Made by a program: the position numbers and the translations under genes | Notes under the pieces: model-generated | The model's database searches: none | The model's input: only the letters and a program-made list of their open reading frames with translations | Told to the model about the DNA's origin: nothing | Source of the DNA: Jannaschia donghaensis | Lineage (GTDB): Bacteria; Pseudomonadota; Alphaproteobacteria; Rhodobacterales; Rhodobacteraceae | Direction of reading: 5' to 3' | NCBI RefSeq assembly: GCF_001403795.1 | Contig: NZ_CXSU01000011.1 | Coordinates: 684,247-748,246, forward strand | Length of the DNA: 64,000 nucleotides | Part shown: piece after piece, positions 54,703-63,995 of the stretch | How positions within the stretch are numbered: position 1 is the first letter of the stretch | Layout of the letters: every line of letters starts with the position of its first letter

Positions 54703-54714
54703 GAACAAGTGTTC
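54703..54714. promoter_or_regulatory. Inverted repeat upstream of the leucine catabolic operon
   Basis: GAACAAGTGTTC (arms GAACA/TGTTC with a two-base centre) lies in an AT-rich stretch about 30 bases before the ivd start. The form is typical of TetR-family operators; leucine degradation genes are usually controlled by MerR- or TetR-type regulators. No regulator gene adjoins it in this window. Confidence 0.45.
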
Positions 54715-54743
54715 AATTCACGCGCCGCATCCCGGAGGATCCT

Positions 54744-55907
54744 ATGTTCAACGCCACCATGCAGTTCGATCTGGGCGACGACGCCAACGCCCTGCGCGAC
54801 ATGGTCCACCGCTGGGCGCAGGAGCGGGTGGCCCCGATGGCCGCCGAGATCGACGCGACGAATACCTTCCCCTCGGATCTCTGGACAGAAATGGGCGAGT
54901 TGGGCCTTCTTGGCATTACCGTGCCCGAGGCGGACGGCGGTGCGGGGCTGGGCTATCTCGACCACGTCATCGCGGTCGAGGAGATTGCCCGCGCCTCGGC
55001 TTCGGTATCGTTGTCCTACGGGGCGCATTCCAACCTGTGCGTCAATCAGATCGCGCTCAACGGCACGGCCGAGCAGAAGGCGAAGTATCTGCCCGGTCTG
55101 ATTTCCGGTGAACACGTCGGGGCGCTGGCCATGTCGGAGGCCGGATCGGGGTCGGATGTCGTGTCGATGAAATTGCGCGCCGAGAAGCGCAACGACCGCT
55201 TCATCCTGAACGGCACGAAATACTGGATCACCAACGGACCGGATGCCACGACGCTGGTCGTCTATGCCAAGACCGACCCGGAGGCAGGCAGCAAGGGCAT
55301 AACCGCCTTCCTGATTGAGAAAAGCATGGCCGGGTTTTCCACCTCCAAGCATTTCGACAAGATGGGGATGCGTGGATCGAACACGGCGGAGCTGGTGTTC
55401 GAGGATGTCGAAGTTCCCTTCGAGAACATCCTGGGCGAGGAGGGGGGCGGCACCCGTGTCCTGATGTCCGGGCTCGACTACGAACGCGTGGTGCTGGCCG
55501 GCATCGGTACCGGCATCATGGCCGCCTGCCTGGACGCGATCATGCCCTACATGGCCGAGCGCAAGCAGTTCGGGAAACCCATCGGAAGCTTCCAGCTGAT
55601 GCAGGGCAAGATCGCGGACATGTACACCGCGATGAATTCGGCCCGCGCCTACGTCTACGAGGTCGCCAAGGCCTGCGACCGCGGCCAGGTCACGCGGCAG
55701 GATGCGGCGGCTTGCGTGCTCTATGCCTCCGAGGAGGCGATGAAGCAGGCCCACCAGGCCGTGCAGGCCATGGGCGGCGCGGGCTTCATGTCAGACAGTC
55801 CGGTGTCGCGCCTGTTCCGCGACGCCAAACTGATGGAGATCGGGGCCGGGACGAGCGAGATCCGTCGGATGCTGGTCGGGCGGGAGCTGATGGGGGCGAT
55901 GGGGTGA
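54744..55907 (+). CDS. ivd: Isovaleryl-CoA dehydrogenase
   Basis: FAD enzyme that oxidises isovaleryl-CoA to 3-methylcrotonyl-CoA in leucine breakdown, 387 residues. N-terminal helical domain [18 protein letters not shown], middle domain [20 protein letters not shown] and [16 protein letters not shown], and C-terminal region [16 protein letters not shown], where the Glu is the expected catalytic base of isovaleryl-type enzymes. CGGAGG precedes the ATG. It is the first gene of the leucine operon; its stop overlaps the next start (GTGA). Confidence 0.93.
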   Translation: MFNATMQFDLGDDANALRDMVHRWAQERVAPMAAEIDATNTFPSDLWTEMGELGLLGITVPEADGGAGLGYLDHVIAVEEIARASASVSLSYGAHSNLCVNQIALNGTAEQKAKYLPGLISGEHVGALAMSEAGSGSDVVSMKLRAEKRNDRFILNGTKYWITNGPDATTLVVYAKTDPEAGSKGITAFLIEKSMAGFSTSKHFDKMGMRGSNTAELVFEDVEVPFENILGEEGGGTRVLMSGLDYERVVLAGIGTGIMAACLDAIMPYMAERKQFGKPIGSFQLMQGKIADMYTAMNSARAYVYEVAKACDRGQVTRQDAAACVLYASEEAMKQAHQAVQAMGGAGFMSDSPVSRLFRDAKLMEIGAGTSEIRRMLVGRELMGAMG

Positions 55908-56428
55908 GGGCGCTCGCGCTCGTTCTATGGGGTCTGATCGCCGCATGTCTGCCGACTTTGGCCCATGCGCAGCAGACACCGGCAGATATTGGACGGCTGC
56001 AAGTCTGCATGGCGAAAGAACGCGCGGCTGCACGCGTCTCACCGATGTTGGGAATTGTACAAATCGGTAACCCAACCTGTGGAAACACGTTTCTCGATGG
56101 ATTTAGCTCGGCAAGAGATTCATTCGTCTGCCTCATCGATGCGGCAACGATTCTGCACCGGGTTGCAATGGACGTTGCCGAGACTTCTGATGTCCAAGCT
56201 GCGATGCTGTCTGCGAGCACGCTCACTGACCAACGCCGCACTGCCGCCCAGATTGCCTTTCTCGACATCGAACCGATGGGGTACCTCTGTAGCTTCTCGA
56301 CAGGGCTGAAAATCGGCACGGTCGAATTCTCGATCGCCGATAGCTGCGTGGGTCTGGACACACTCTCGGCCTACGGTGATGCACAGATTGCGAAAGTCTG
56401 GGCAGATGAACTACGGACGTCGAACTGA
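55904..56428 (+). CDS. AT-richer predicted secreted protein inside the leucine operon
   Basis: A 174-residue protein of unknown function. A GTG start overlaps the ivd TGA; the stop overlaps the next ATG (TGATG). The first 22 residues ([20 protein letters not shown], then HA) form a signal peptide. Six cysteines in the mature part (VCMAKE, PTCGN, FVCLID, YLCSF, DSCVG) could form disulfides. GC is about 56%, below the flanking genes, with some rare codons. It appears to have been inserted between ivd and the rest of the operon. No family is recognised. Confidence 0.72.
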   Translation: MRALALVLWGLIAACLPTLAHAQQTPADIGRLQVCMAKERAAARVSPMLGIVQIGNPTCGNTFLDGFSSARDSFVCLIDAATILHRVAMDVAETSDVQAAMLSASTLTDQRRTAAQIAFLDIEPMGYLCSFSTGLKIGTVEFSIADSCVGLDTLSAYGDAQIAKVWADELRTSN

Positions 56429-56838
56429 TGGACAGCGCCCCCACCTCCTTCTTCGACTACGTCCGCGAGGGCTCGGTGCTGCACGATCAACTTGCCTGGC
56501 TGGTCCACGGGCTCGAATACCTCGTCGTCGCAATCGACATCTTCGGCTGCGTGATCCTGCTGATCGGGGCCACGCGGTTCGCGGTCGGATTCGTACGCGC
56601 CGAACTCAGCACGGATGCGAAAACGCGGGTCAAGGGCGTCAATATGGAGCGGGTCGAGCTGGGCCGTTACATCCTCGCTGGGCTGGAGTTGCTGATCGTC
56701 TCCGATATCATCCACACCGCCTTGTCGCTCGCCATGGCCGACCTCGTCTTCCTCGGTCTGCTGGTCATCATCCGCTCGCTCATCTCCTACTTCCTCGACC
56801 GCGAACTCGAACAGGTGAAGAAGGAGCTGGCGGAATGA
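56428..56838 (+). CDS. DUF1622 family membrane protein
   Basis: A 136-residue protein with about three hydrophobic segments (VVAIDIFGCVILLIGATRFAV, YILAGLELLIVSDIIHTALS, LVFLGLLVIIRSLISYFL). The phrases GRYILAGLELLIVSDII and RSLISYFLDREL match DUF1622, a small membrane family of unknown function. Start and stop overlap both neighbours (TGATG and ATGATG). Its place in the leucine operon is not explained. Confidence 0.85.
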   Translation: MDSAPTSFFDYVREGSVLHDQLAWLVHGLEYLVVAIDIFGCVILLIGATRFAVGFVRAELSTDAKTRVKGVNMERVELGRYILAGLELLIVSDIIHTALSLAMADLVFLGLLVIIRSLISYFLDRELEQVKKELAE

Positions 56839-56927
56839 TGCGCGTCGCCCTTCTCCTCTGCTTCGCTATGCCAGACCACACGGACCGCCGCGTCCTCGAC
56901 CTGCGCACGCAGTCGGAGGCTTACTGA
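56835..56927 (+). CDS. Very small ORF (30 residues) linking DUF1622 and mccB
   Basis: ATG ATG start overlaps the DUF1622 stop. The peptide begins [20 protein letters not shown] and ends QSEAY. The first half is hydrophobic with one Cys, like a short leader or tail peptide. Its stop (TGATG) overlaps another 12-codon frame that ends at the mccB start (CGATGAAA). It could be a real peptide or simply a coupling track that keeps ribosomes moving to mccB. Coding evidence is weak. Confidence 0.35.
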   Translation: MMRVALLLCFAMPDHTDRRVLDLRTQSEAY

Positions 56928-56961
56928 TGATCGCTCGTCCCTCCGTTCAAGGATCAGCCCG

Positions 56962-58566
56962 ATGAAACTCACCTCCGCCCTCATCGCCAATTCCGATCAG
57001 GCGAAAGCCAACCGTGCCGCCCACGACGCCGCGCTGGCCGAAGTGCGCGCCGCCGCTGAAATTGCGGGAGCCGGGGGCGGGGAGGCATCGCGGGAGCGGC
57101 ATCTGAGCCGCGGCAAGATGCTGCCCCGCGACCGGGTGGCTGGCCTGCTGGACCCCGGCTCGCCATTCCTCGAAGTCGGGGCCTTTGCGGGCCACGGCAT
57201 GTATGATGGCGCGGCCCCCGGCGGCGGGGCCATCGCTGGCGTGGGCCGGGTGCATGGACGCGATGTGATGGTCGTGTGCAACGACGCCACGGTCAAGGGC
57301 GGGACCTATTATCCCATCACCGTCAAAAAACACCTGCGCGCGCAGGAGATTGCCGAGGAATGTCGGCTGCCCTGCATCTACCTCGTCGACAGCGGGGGCG
57401 CGAACCTGCCCAATCAGGACGAGGTCTTTCCCGACCGCGATCACTTCGGGCGCATCTTCTATAATCAGGCGCGGATGTCTGCGAAGGGCATCGCGCAGAT
57501 CGCCGTCGTCATGGGGTCGTGCACCGCCGGCGGCGCATACGTGCCCGCGATGTCCGATGTCAGCATCATCGTGCGCGAACAGGGGACGATCTTTCTGGCC
57601 GGCCCGCCGCTGGTCAAGGCGGCCACCGGGGAGGTTGTCACGGCCGAAGATCTGGGCGGCGGCGACGTCCACACGCGCCTGTCGGGCGTGGCGGATTACC
57701 TGGCCGAGACTGACGCACACGCGCTGGCCCTGGCGCGACAGGCGGTGGGCAACTTGAACCGCGATCCGCGATCCGGTCTGCCGGATACGACCTGGGACGA
57801 CCCCGCCTATGATCCGGAGGAATTGTTCGACGTCGTGCCCGCCAGCCTGACGACGCCCTACGACATCCGGGAGGTCATCATGCGGCTGGTCGACGGCAGC
57901 CGGTTCGACGAATTCAAGGCGCGGTTCGGGGAAACGCTGGTCACCGGCTTCGCGCAGGTCGAGGGGATGCCCGTCGGCATCGTCGCCAACAACGGCGTGC
58001 TGTTCTCGGAGTCCGCGGCCAAGGGCGCGCATTTCATCGAGCTGTGTTCACAGCGAAGCATCCCCCTCGTTTTTCTGCAGAACATCACCGGCTTCATGGT
58101 CGGCCGCAAATACGAGAACGAGGGCATCGCGCGCCACGGGGCCAAGATGGTGACGGCGGTCGCGACCACGAATGTGCCCAAGATCACCATGCTGGTGGGC
58201 GGCAGCTTCGGGGCCGGCAACTACGGCATGTCGGGTCGCGCCTATCAGCCGCGGTTCCTGTGGACCTGGCCGAATTCCCGCATTTCCGTCATGGGCGGGC
58301 CGCAGGCCGCAGGCGTGCTGGCCACCGTGAAGCGCGACGCGATGGAGCGGGCGGGGAAGGAATGGTTGCCCGAGGAGGAGACCGCGTTCAAGCGCCCAAC
58401 CGAGGAGATGTTCGCCCGGCAGTCGCATCCTCTCTACGCCTCGGCCCGGCTGTGGGACGACGGCATCATCGACCCGCGCAAGTCGCGTCAGGTGCTGGCC
58501 CTGTCGCTGCGCGCCGCACTCAACGCGCCGATCGAGGAGACACGCTTCGGCGTGTTCCGCATGTGA
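56962..58566 (+). CDS. mccB: 3-methylcrotonyl-CoA carboxylase beta subunit
   Basis: Carboxyltransferase subunit, 534 residues, that carboxylates 3-methylcrotonyl-CoA using biotin-bound CO2 from MccA. The propionyl/methylcrotonyl-type carboxyltransferase signatures are [40 protein letters not shown] and [19 protein letters not shown]. It ends ETRFGVFRM. The start overlaps an upstream short frame, and the stop overlaps the ASCH gene (TGATG). Confidence 0.95.
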   Translation: MKLTSALIANSDQAKANRAAHDAALAEVRAAAEIAGAGGGEASRERHLSRGKMLPRDRVAGLLDPGSPFLEVGAFAGHGMYDGAAPGGGAIAGVGRVHGRDVMVVCNDATVKGGTYYPITVKKHLRAQEIAEECRLPCIYLVDSGGANLPNQDEVFPDRDHFGRIFYNQARMSAKGIAQIAVVMGSCTAGGAYVPAMSDVSIIVREQGTIFLAGPPLVKAATGEVVTAEDLGGGDVHTRLSGVADYLAETDAHALALARQAVGNLNRDPRSGLPDTTWDDPAYDPEELFDVVPASLTTPYDIREVIMRLVDGSRFDEFKARFGETLVTGFAQVEGMPVGIVANNGVLFSESAAKGAHFIELCSQRSIPLVFLQNITGFMVGRKYENEGIARHGAKMVTAVATTNVPKITMLVGGSFGAGNYGMSGRAYQPRFLWTWPNSRISVMGGPQAAGVLATVKRDAMERAGKEWLPEEETAFKRPTEEMFARQSHPLYASARLWDDGIIDPRKSRQVLALSLRAALNAPIEETRFGVFRM

Positions 58567-58994
58567 TGACCCAGACGTTGCAACAGATCATCGACGCGAA
58601 CCCGGAGGCGGAGACATTCCGGTTCGGGGACGACAAGGCATTGTGCGACCAGATCCTGGCGCTGGTCCGGTCGGGCAAAAAGACCGCGACGTGCGAGGCG
58701 GCACGCCACTACGGCGAAAAAGGCGACGCCTGGCCTGAAATCGGCCGTCGCGACGTGGCGCTGGAATGGGACGGACGCCCGGCGGTGATGATCGAAACGG
58801 TCGCCGTGGAAACCCGGTGCTGGTCCGAGATGGACGAAGACTTCGTCGCGGCTCAGGGCGAATTCCGCGATCTGGCCCACTGGCGCGAGGCTTACCGCGC
58901 GTATTTCGAGCGGACGGGCGGATGGTCGGAGGACATGAAGATCATGTGCGAGCGGTTCCGCGTGGTCGAGGATTACGCGGAGGGCAACACGTGA
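58566..58994 (+). CDS. ASCH domain protein between mccB and mccA
   Basis: A 142-residue cytoplasmic protein. The family motif is LVRSGKKTATCEAARHYGEKGDAWPEIG, preceded by FRFGDDKALCDQIL; the Lys-Thr-Ala-Thr core is typical of ASCH proteins, a fold linked to RNA binding or amide hydrolysis. It is coupled to mccB by TGATG and to the next gene by GTGA. Its link to leucine breakdown is unexplained. Confidence 0.85.
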   Translation: MTQTLQQIIDANPEAETFRFGDDKALCDQILALVRSGKKTATCEAARHYGEKGDAWPEIGRRDVALEWDGRPAVMIETVAVETRCWSEMDEDFVAAQGEFRDLAHWREAYRAYFERTGGWSEDMKIMCERFRVVEDYAEGNT

Positions 58995-59665
58995 GCCGGC
59001 AGGGCATCTTATCGCGCGTGTGGGACGTTCTGCCGGAGGTTCGGATGCCGTCGCTGGGCCGCAAGGTCGATATCCCGGTTCATGTCATCCACAACTCGCC
59101 GGATGCCGAGGATTATTTCTTCATCTTCGACTTCGAGCAGTTCGTCGAACGGTCGCGCACAGGGCTCTTCGTTCAGCCGAGACTCCTGATCTGGGCGGGC
59201 CGGGACGACTTCGACCGGCGCACTTTCGCGCGCCATGTGCGCTTGGCCTTCGCGCGGGAATTCGATGCGGCGCGCGACGCGCTGGACGCGGGCAAGCGCC
59301 GCGGCGGCGGCTGGCTCACCTGGGAACGGGCCGAATGGCTGCCGTCGGAAGGGGTAATCGCGCTTTTCGTCCTGGGGCTCGCGACGTCGGCCTTATCGGC
59401 CACGGGGCGCGCGCTGCTGGGGCTGATTCCGCGCCCGCGCTGGATGCGGGGCAACAGCGCGGAGGAGCGGCTGGAAACCGAGATCTTGGAGACCCAGGAA
59501 CGGGTCGACGTGGCGCTGGCCGGTCTCAAGGTCGAACTCCACATGGACCTGTATCGCCATGCCTGGCGTGGTCAGCCCGGAGGACGGTTGACGGGCATGG
59601 ACTACGACGCCTGGCCGCTGCCTGTCTCGGTCATGGAATGTCTCGATATCGCAGGGAGCAACTGA
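58991..59665 (+). CDS. Hypothetical protein between ASCH gene and mccA
   Basis: A 224-residue protein starting with GTG (MSRQGILSRVWDVLPEVRM). The middle is Arg- and Trp-rich (FARHVRLAFAREFDAARDAL, GGGWLTWERAEWLPSEG), followed by a possible hydrophobic hairpin (VIALFVLGLATSALSATGRA) and a charged coiled-coil-like stretch (AEERLETEILETQERVDVAL). Start and stop overlap both neighbours. No family is recognised. It may be membrane-associated. Confidence 0.75.
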   Translation: MSRQGILSRVWDVLPEVRMPSLGRKVDIPVHVIHNSPDAEDYFFIFDFEQFVERSRTGLFVQPRLLIWAGRDDFDRRTFARHVRLAFAREFDAARDALDAGKRRGGGWLTWERAEWLPSEGVIALFVLGLATSALSATGRALLGLIPRPRWMRGNSAEERLETEILETQERVDVALAGLKVELHMDLYRHAWRGQPGGRLTGMDYDAWPLPVSVMECLDIAGSN

Positions 59666-61596
59666 TGTTCACCAAGATCCTGATTGCCAACCGGGGCGAG
59701 ATTGCCTGCCGGGTCATCGACACCTGCCGTCGCTTGGGCGTTGGAACGGTGGCGGTGCATTCGGACGTCGACGCCGGTGCCCGGCACGTCGCGATGGCCG
59801 ATCAGGCGGTGTCCCTGGGCGGGGCGGCCCCTGCCGACAGCTATCTGAAAGGCGATACGATCATCGCGGCGGCTGTCAAAACCGGCGCGCAGGCGGTGCA
59901 TCCTGGCTATGGCTTCTTGTCGGAAAACCCGGAGTTCGTGGAAGCGGTGGAGGCAGCGGGTCTGGTGTTCATCGGCCCGTCAGCCTCTGCGATCCGGGCA
60001 ATGGGCCTGAAGGACGCGGCCAAGGACTTGATGGCCGAGGCCGGTGTGCCGGTCGTGCCAGGCTATCAGGGAGCGGGGCAGGACCCTAGGGACCTGGCGG
60101 TGGAGGCCGAAAAGATCGGCTATCCCTTGCTCATCAAGGCTGTGGCGGGCGGTGGCGGCAAGGGGATGCGGAAGGTCGAGGCCCCGGCGGAGTTTGCCGA
60201 CGCGCTGGACGCGGCGCAATCCGAGGCCAGGAAGGCCTTCGGCAATGACCACGTTCTGATCGAGAAATGGGTGACCACGCCGCGCCACATCGAGGTGCAG
60301 GTCTTCGGCGACGGCGAAAAGGCGGTGCATCTGTTCGAGCGCGACTGCTCGCTTCAGCGGCGCCATCAGAAGGTCATCGAGGAGGCCCCGGCCCCCGGCA
60401 TGACCGCGGAGATGCGGGCGGCCATGGGCGGTGCTGCAGTGCGCGCGGCCGAGGCGATCGGCTACGCCGGGGCCGGCACCGTCGAGTTCATCGTGGACGC
60501 CAGCAACGGGCTGCGCCCTGACCGGTTCTACTTCATGGAGATGAATACACGTCTGCAGGTCGAGCATCCGGTGACCGAGGCGATCACCGGCGTCGATCTG
60601 GTCGAATGGCAGCTGCGCGTGGCCAGCGGCGAGGGTCTGCCGCTGCGGCAGGAAGACCTGACCATCACCGGTCACAGTTTCGAGGCCCGCCTTTACGCCG
60701 AGGATGCGGCGGGTGGGTTCCTGCCACAGACCGGCACATTGACCCATCTGCGGTTTCCACATGGCGCGCGGGCGGAAACGGGTGTGCGTGCCGGCGATAC
60801 CATCTCCCCTTGGTATGATCCGATGATCGCCAAGCTGGTGACCCACGGGCCCACACGGGCGACGGCGCTTTTGTCGCTGGAGCGGGCGTTGGCGCAGACT
60901 CAGGTTGCAGGGACGGTCACGAACCTGTCGTTCCTGCGCCGCCTGACGCAGCATGCGGGCTTCCGCGCGGGTGACGTGGACACCGGCCTGATCGATCGGG
61001 ACGTGGATACCTTGGCCGCGCGGCCGGTGCCCTGTTCGCGCGCGCGATCGATCGCGGCGCTTGCGGCGCTGGGTCTGGACAAGGGCCAGAACAGCGAGAG
61101 CCTGCACCTGTGGATGCCCCTGACATGGAAGGCGCATCTGACCTGGCGGGACGAGGATATCGTGGCACAGGTCGTGGGATTGGGTGGCGACCGATACCGT
61201 GTGACCATCGACGACGCCGAACACATGGTGACGCGCGACGGCGGTTGGCGCGTCGACGGGGAAACGGTCCCGGCGCAAGTCGGCCATGCCCCGGGGATGG
61301 TCCATGTTTTCTGGGGCAACGTCTATTCTTTCGACGTGCCCGACCCGTTGGCCGTGGCCGCGGGGGGCGGGGCGGCGTCCGGCGTGGTTCTCGCCCCGAT
61401 GCCCGGCCTGGTGAAGACGGTCTTCGTGGACGCAGGCGCAGAGGTCGCGGCGGGCGCGCGGTTGATCGTGCTGGAAGCGATGAAGATGGAGCACACGCTG
61501 GTGGCCCCGCACGATGGAACCGTGGGCGAGGTGCTTGCAGCAGCCGGCGATCAGGTCGAGGCGGGGGCACCGCTGGTGCGGATGCAAGAGGACTGA
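59665..61596 (+). CDS. mccA: 3-methylcrotonyl-CoA carboxylase alpha subunit (biotin-containing)
   Basis: Biotin carboxylase/carrier subunit, 643 residues. The biotin carboxylase domain begins MFTKILIANRGEIACRVIDT, with the ATP-grasp motif KAVAGGGGKGMRKV and EMNTRLQVEHPVTE. The C-terminal biotin carrier domain has the biotinylated Lys in VLEAMKMEHTLVAP. The middle BT domain links it to MccB. The ATG overlaps the stop of the unknown gene (TGATG). A hairpin repeat follows the stop. Confidence 0.95.
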   Translation: MFTKILIANRGEIACRVIDTCRRLGVGTVAVHSDVDAGARHVAMADQAVSLGGAAPADSYLKGDTIIAAAVKTGAQAVHPGYGFLSENPEFVEAVEAAGLVFIGPSASAIRAMGLKDAAKDLMAEAGVPVVPGYQGAGQDPRDLAVEAEKIGYPLLIKAVAGGGGKGMRKVEAPAEFADALDAAQSEARKAFGNDHVLIEKWVTTPRHIEVQVFGDGEKAVHLFERDCSLQRRHQKVIEEAPAPGMTAEMRAAMGGAAVRAAEAIGYAGAGTVEFIVDASNGLRPDRFYFMEMNTRLQVEHPVTEAITGVDLVEWQLRVASGEGLPLRQEDLTITGHSFEARLYAEDAAGGFLPQTGTLTHLRFPHGARAETGVRAGDTISPWYDPMIAKLVTHGPTRATALLSLERALAQTQVAGTVTNLSFLRRLTQHAGFRAGDVDTGLIDRDVDTLAARPVPCSRARSIAALAALGLDKGQNSESLHLWMPLTWKAHLTWRDEDIVAQVVGLGGDRYRVTIDDAEHMVTRDGGWRVDGETVPAQVGHAPGMVHVFWGNVYSFDVPDPLAVAAGGGAASGVVLAPMPGLVKTVFVDAGAEVAAGARLIVLEAMKMEHTLVAPHDGTVGEVLAAAGDQVEAGAPLVRMQED

Positions 61597-61605
61597 CGGC
61601 GGGAT

Positions 61606-61652
61606 GAGGGCGCTGCCCTCGCGCCCCCGTGGTATTTGAAGCCGGAAAAAGG
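61606..61652. repeat. Short intergenic repeat with hairpin after mccA
   Basis: GAGGGCGCTGCCCTC forms a six-base stem with a three-base loop and is followed by GCGCCCCCGTGGTATTTGAA and an A-rich tail. It lies in the 64-base gap between mccA and the GST gene and matches the element at 38278. It may act as a weak terminator or RNA-stability site within the operon. Confidence 0.55.
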
Positions 61653-61660
61653 AAGCGGAC

Positions 61661-62302
61661 ATGGCGAAGATCGTTCTGCATCACGTACCCGAAAGCCGCT
61701 CGCAGCGGGTGCTGTGGCTGCTGCACGAACTGGGCGCGGACTTCGATGTGCGTGTCTGGCCCTTTGACAAGACGTTGCGGTCTGACGATTTCCTTGCCCT
61801 CAACCCGGCCGGTCGCGTTCCCGCGCTGGAAATGGACGGGCGCTCTTATTGGGAGACGGGGGCCATCATCGAAATTCTGTGCGAACGCTTCGGCCATCTT
61901 GGACGCATGCCGGGCGATGCGGAACGGGCGGATTGGCTGATCTGGGTGCATTTTTCCGAAACGATTTCCCAGCATGCGGCGGCGCTGACGCAAAGCCACG
62001 TGATGCTGCGCGAGGATTGGATGCGGTCGCCCGTGGTGATGAAGCTGGAGGCGGCGCGCGTGGGCAAATGCTTCGACGCCATCGAAGCGCGGTTGTCGGG
62101 CGACTGGCTTCTGTCGGAATTCTCGGCTGCGGATGTGGCTGTCGGTCAGGCCGTCGTCATGGCGCGGCGGTTCCACCGGGTCGGCGATCGCCCCAAGATG
62201 GCCGCCTGGGTCGCGCGGTTCGAGGCACGGTCGGCCTTCGCGGCGTCCAACGACGGCGCGGGCCTTTACGGGCAGGACTTCTACGAGGTGCCCGATGCCT
62301 GA
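61661..62302 (+). CDS. Glutathione S-transferase family protein
   Basis: A 213-residue protein with the thioredoxin-like GST N-terminal domain (MAKIVLHHVPESRSQRVLWL, NPAGRVPALEMDG, with Ser/Glu at the glutathione site WETGAIIEIL) and an alpha-helical C-terminal domain (FSAADVAVGQAVVMARRF). The usual ending of class beta/theta proteins is seen. The stop overlaps the HMG-CoA lyase start. The reason for a GST in this pathway is not known; it could detoxify reactive enoyl-CoA products. Confidence 0.88.
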   Translation: MAKIVLHHVPESRSQRVLWLLHELGADFDVRVWPFDKTLRSDDFLALNPAGRVPALEMDGRSYWETGAIIEILCERFGHLGRMPGDAERADWLIWVHFSETISQHAAALTQSHVMLREDWMRSPVVMKLEAARVGKCFDAIEARLSGDWLLSEFSAADVAVGQAVVMARRFHRVGDRPKMAAWVARFEARSAFAASNDGAGLYGQDFYEVPDA

Positions 62303-63149
62303 CGCGGTCGAAATCTTCGAAGTCGGGCCCCGCGACGGATTGCAGAACGAAGCGCGAATGATTCCGGCGGCGGATAAGATCGCCCTGATCGACCTGCTGT
62401 CGGGGGCCGGTTTCCGGCGGATCGAGGTGGCGAGTTTCGTCAGCCCGAAATGGGTGCCGCAGATGGCCGACGGCGCAGAGGTCCTGGCGGGCATCGCGCG
62501 TGCGCCGGGCGTGTCTTATGCCGCGCTGACGCCGAATATCCGCGGCTATGACGGCGCGCGGGCGGCGCGGGCGGACGAGGTGGCGATTTTCGCAAGCGCG
62601 TCGGAGGGGTTTTCAAAGGCCAATCTCAACGCAACGATCATCGAAAGTCTGGAGCGGTTCACGCCTGTCGTGCGGGCCGCCGGGGATCATGGGATGCCCG
62701 TGCGGGGCTATGTCTCCTGCGTGACGGATTGCCCGTTTGACGGGCCGGTGCCGCCCGGCGATGTCGCCGCCGTCGTCTCCGCCCTGCGTGAATTGGGGTG
62801 CTATGAAATCAGCCTTGGCGATACGATCGGGCGCGGCACGTCGGACGCGGTGGATGCGATGCTGGATGCCGTGCTGGGTGAGATGGACGCCGGACGTCTG
62901 GCAGGACATTTCCATGATACCGCCGGACGCGCGTTGGAAAATGTCGATGTCGCGCTGGCGCGGGGCCTTCGGGTGTTTGACGCGGCCGTCGGCGGCCTTG
63001 GCGGGTGTCCCTATGCGCCCGGCGCGGCGGGCAACGTGGCGACCGAGACGTTGCTGGCCCATCTGACGGCGGCTGGCCACGCTACGGGTCTGGACGCAGA
63101 CATCATAGACCGGGCGGCAGCGATGGCGCGGGCGATGCAAAGCGCCTGA
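62295..63149 (+). CDS. Hydroxymethylglutaryl-CoA lyase
   Basis: Cleaves HMG-CoA to acetyl-CoA and acetoacetate, the last step of leucine breakdown, 284 residues. The motifs are EVGPRDGLQNE (metal and catalytic Arg/Asp), SFVSPKWVPQMAD and, near the C-terminus, GGLGGCPYAPGAAGNVATE with the catalytic Cys. HFHDTAGRAL provides metal-binding His residues. The start overlaps the GST stop (ATGCCTGA). Confidence 0.94.
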   Translation: MPDAVEIFEVGPRDGLQNEARMIPAADKIALIDLLSGAGFRRIEVASFVSPKWVPQMADGAEVLAGIARAPGVSYAALTPNIRGYDGARAARADEVAIFASASEGFSKANLNATIIESLERFTPVVRAAGDHGMPVRGYVSCVTDCPFDGPVPPGDVAAVVSALRELGCYEISLGDTIGRGTSDAVDAMLDAVLGEMDAGRLAGHFHDTAGRALENVDVALARGLRVFDAAVGGLGGCPYAPGAAGNVATETLLAHLTAAGHATGLDADIIDRAAAMARAMQSA

Positions 63150-63212
63150 TGTTTGGCGACGCTGGACGAGACATAACAAGATCGGGCGCGTGAGGCCCGA
63201 CTAGGAGGACCG

Positions 63213-63995
63213 ATGGACTATGAAACTCTGGATGTGACCCGCGACCGTCGCGGCGTCGTGACGGTGATCCTGAATTTGCCCGACACGCACAACGCCATGT
63301 CGGCGCAGATGATGGACGATCTGACCGATATCGCCCGGACATTGGGCAGCGACGACAGCCGCGTCGTGGTCCTGACCGGGGCGGGCCGATCGTTCTGCGC
63401 CGGCGGCGACTTGCGCTGGATGCGGGCGCAATTCGATGCGGAGCCTGCGGCGCGTGCGACCGAGGGCAAGCGCCTGGCCGGAATGCTTCAGGCGCTTAAC
63501 ACGATACCGAAACCCCTGATCGCGCGGGTGAACGGCGCGGCCTTTGGTGGCGGCGTGGGCCTGTGCTGCGTGTCGGACGTGGCGATCGGCGTGGACAGCG
63601 CGGTTTTCGGCCTGACGGAAACGCGGCTGGGGCTGATCCCGGCGACGATCGGGCCTTACGTGATCGCGCGGATGGGGGAAGGTCGGGCGCGGCGCGTCTT
63701 CATGAACTCCCGCCGGTTCGATGCGGCGGAGGCGGTCGATCTGGGCGTACTGTCGAAGGCGGTGGAGGCGGGCGATCTGGAAGCCGCGGTGGAGGCGGAG
63801 GTTGTGCCCTATCTGTCCTGCGCACCCGGCGCGGTGGCGGATGCGAAACGATTGGCCCGGTCGCTGGGCCCCGTAATCGACGCGTCGACGATCGCGTCGA
63901 CGATCGATGCCCTGTCGGCGCGGTGGAACGGGGACGAGGCGTCCGAAGGCGTGGGGGCCTTTTTCGACAAGCGCAAGCCGACGTGGGTGGAGTGA
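63213..63995 (+). CDS. Enoyl-CoA hydratase family, probable methylglutaconyl-CoA hydratase
   Basis: Crotonase-fold enzyme of 260 residues. Oxyanion-hole regions are RSFCAGGDLRWM and AAFGGGVGLCCVSDVAIG; FGLTETRLGLIPATIGPYV carries the active-site Glu. Location after HMG-CoA lyase in a leucine operon favours hydration of 3-methylglutaconyl-CoA (LiuC type) over general beta-oxidation. The stop is at 63995, and the operon may continue beyond the window. GGAGG precedes the ATG. Confidence 0.9.
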   Translation: MDYETLDVTRDRRGVVTVILNLPDTHNAMSAQMMDDLTDIARTLGSDDSRVVVLTGAGRSFCAGGDLRWMRAQFDAEPAARATEGKRLAGMLQALNTIPKPLIARVNGAAFGGGVGLCCVSDVAIGVDSAVFGLTETRLGLIPATIGPYVIARMGEGRARRVFMNSRRFDAAEAVDLGVLSKAVEAGDLEAAVEAEVVPYLSCAPGAVADAKRLARSLGPVIDASTIASTIDALSARWNGDEASEGVGAFFDKRKPTWVE

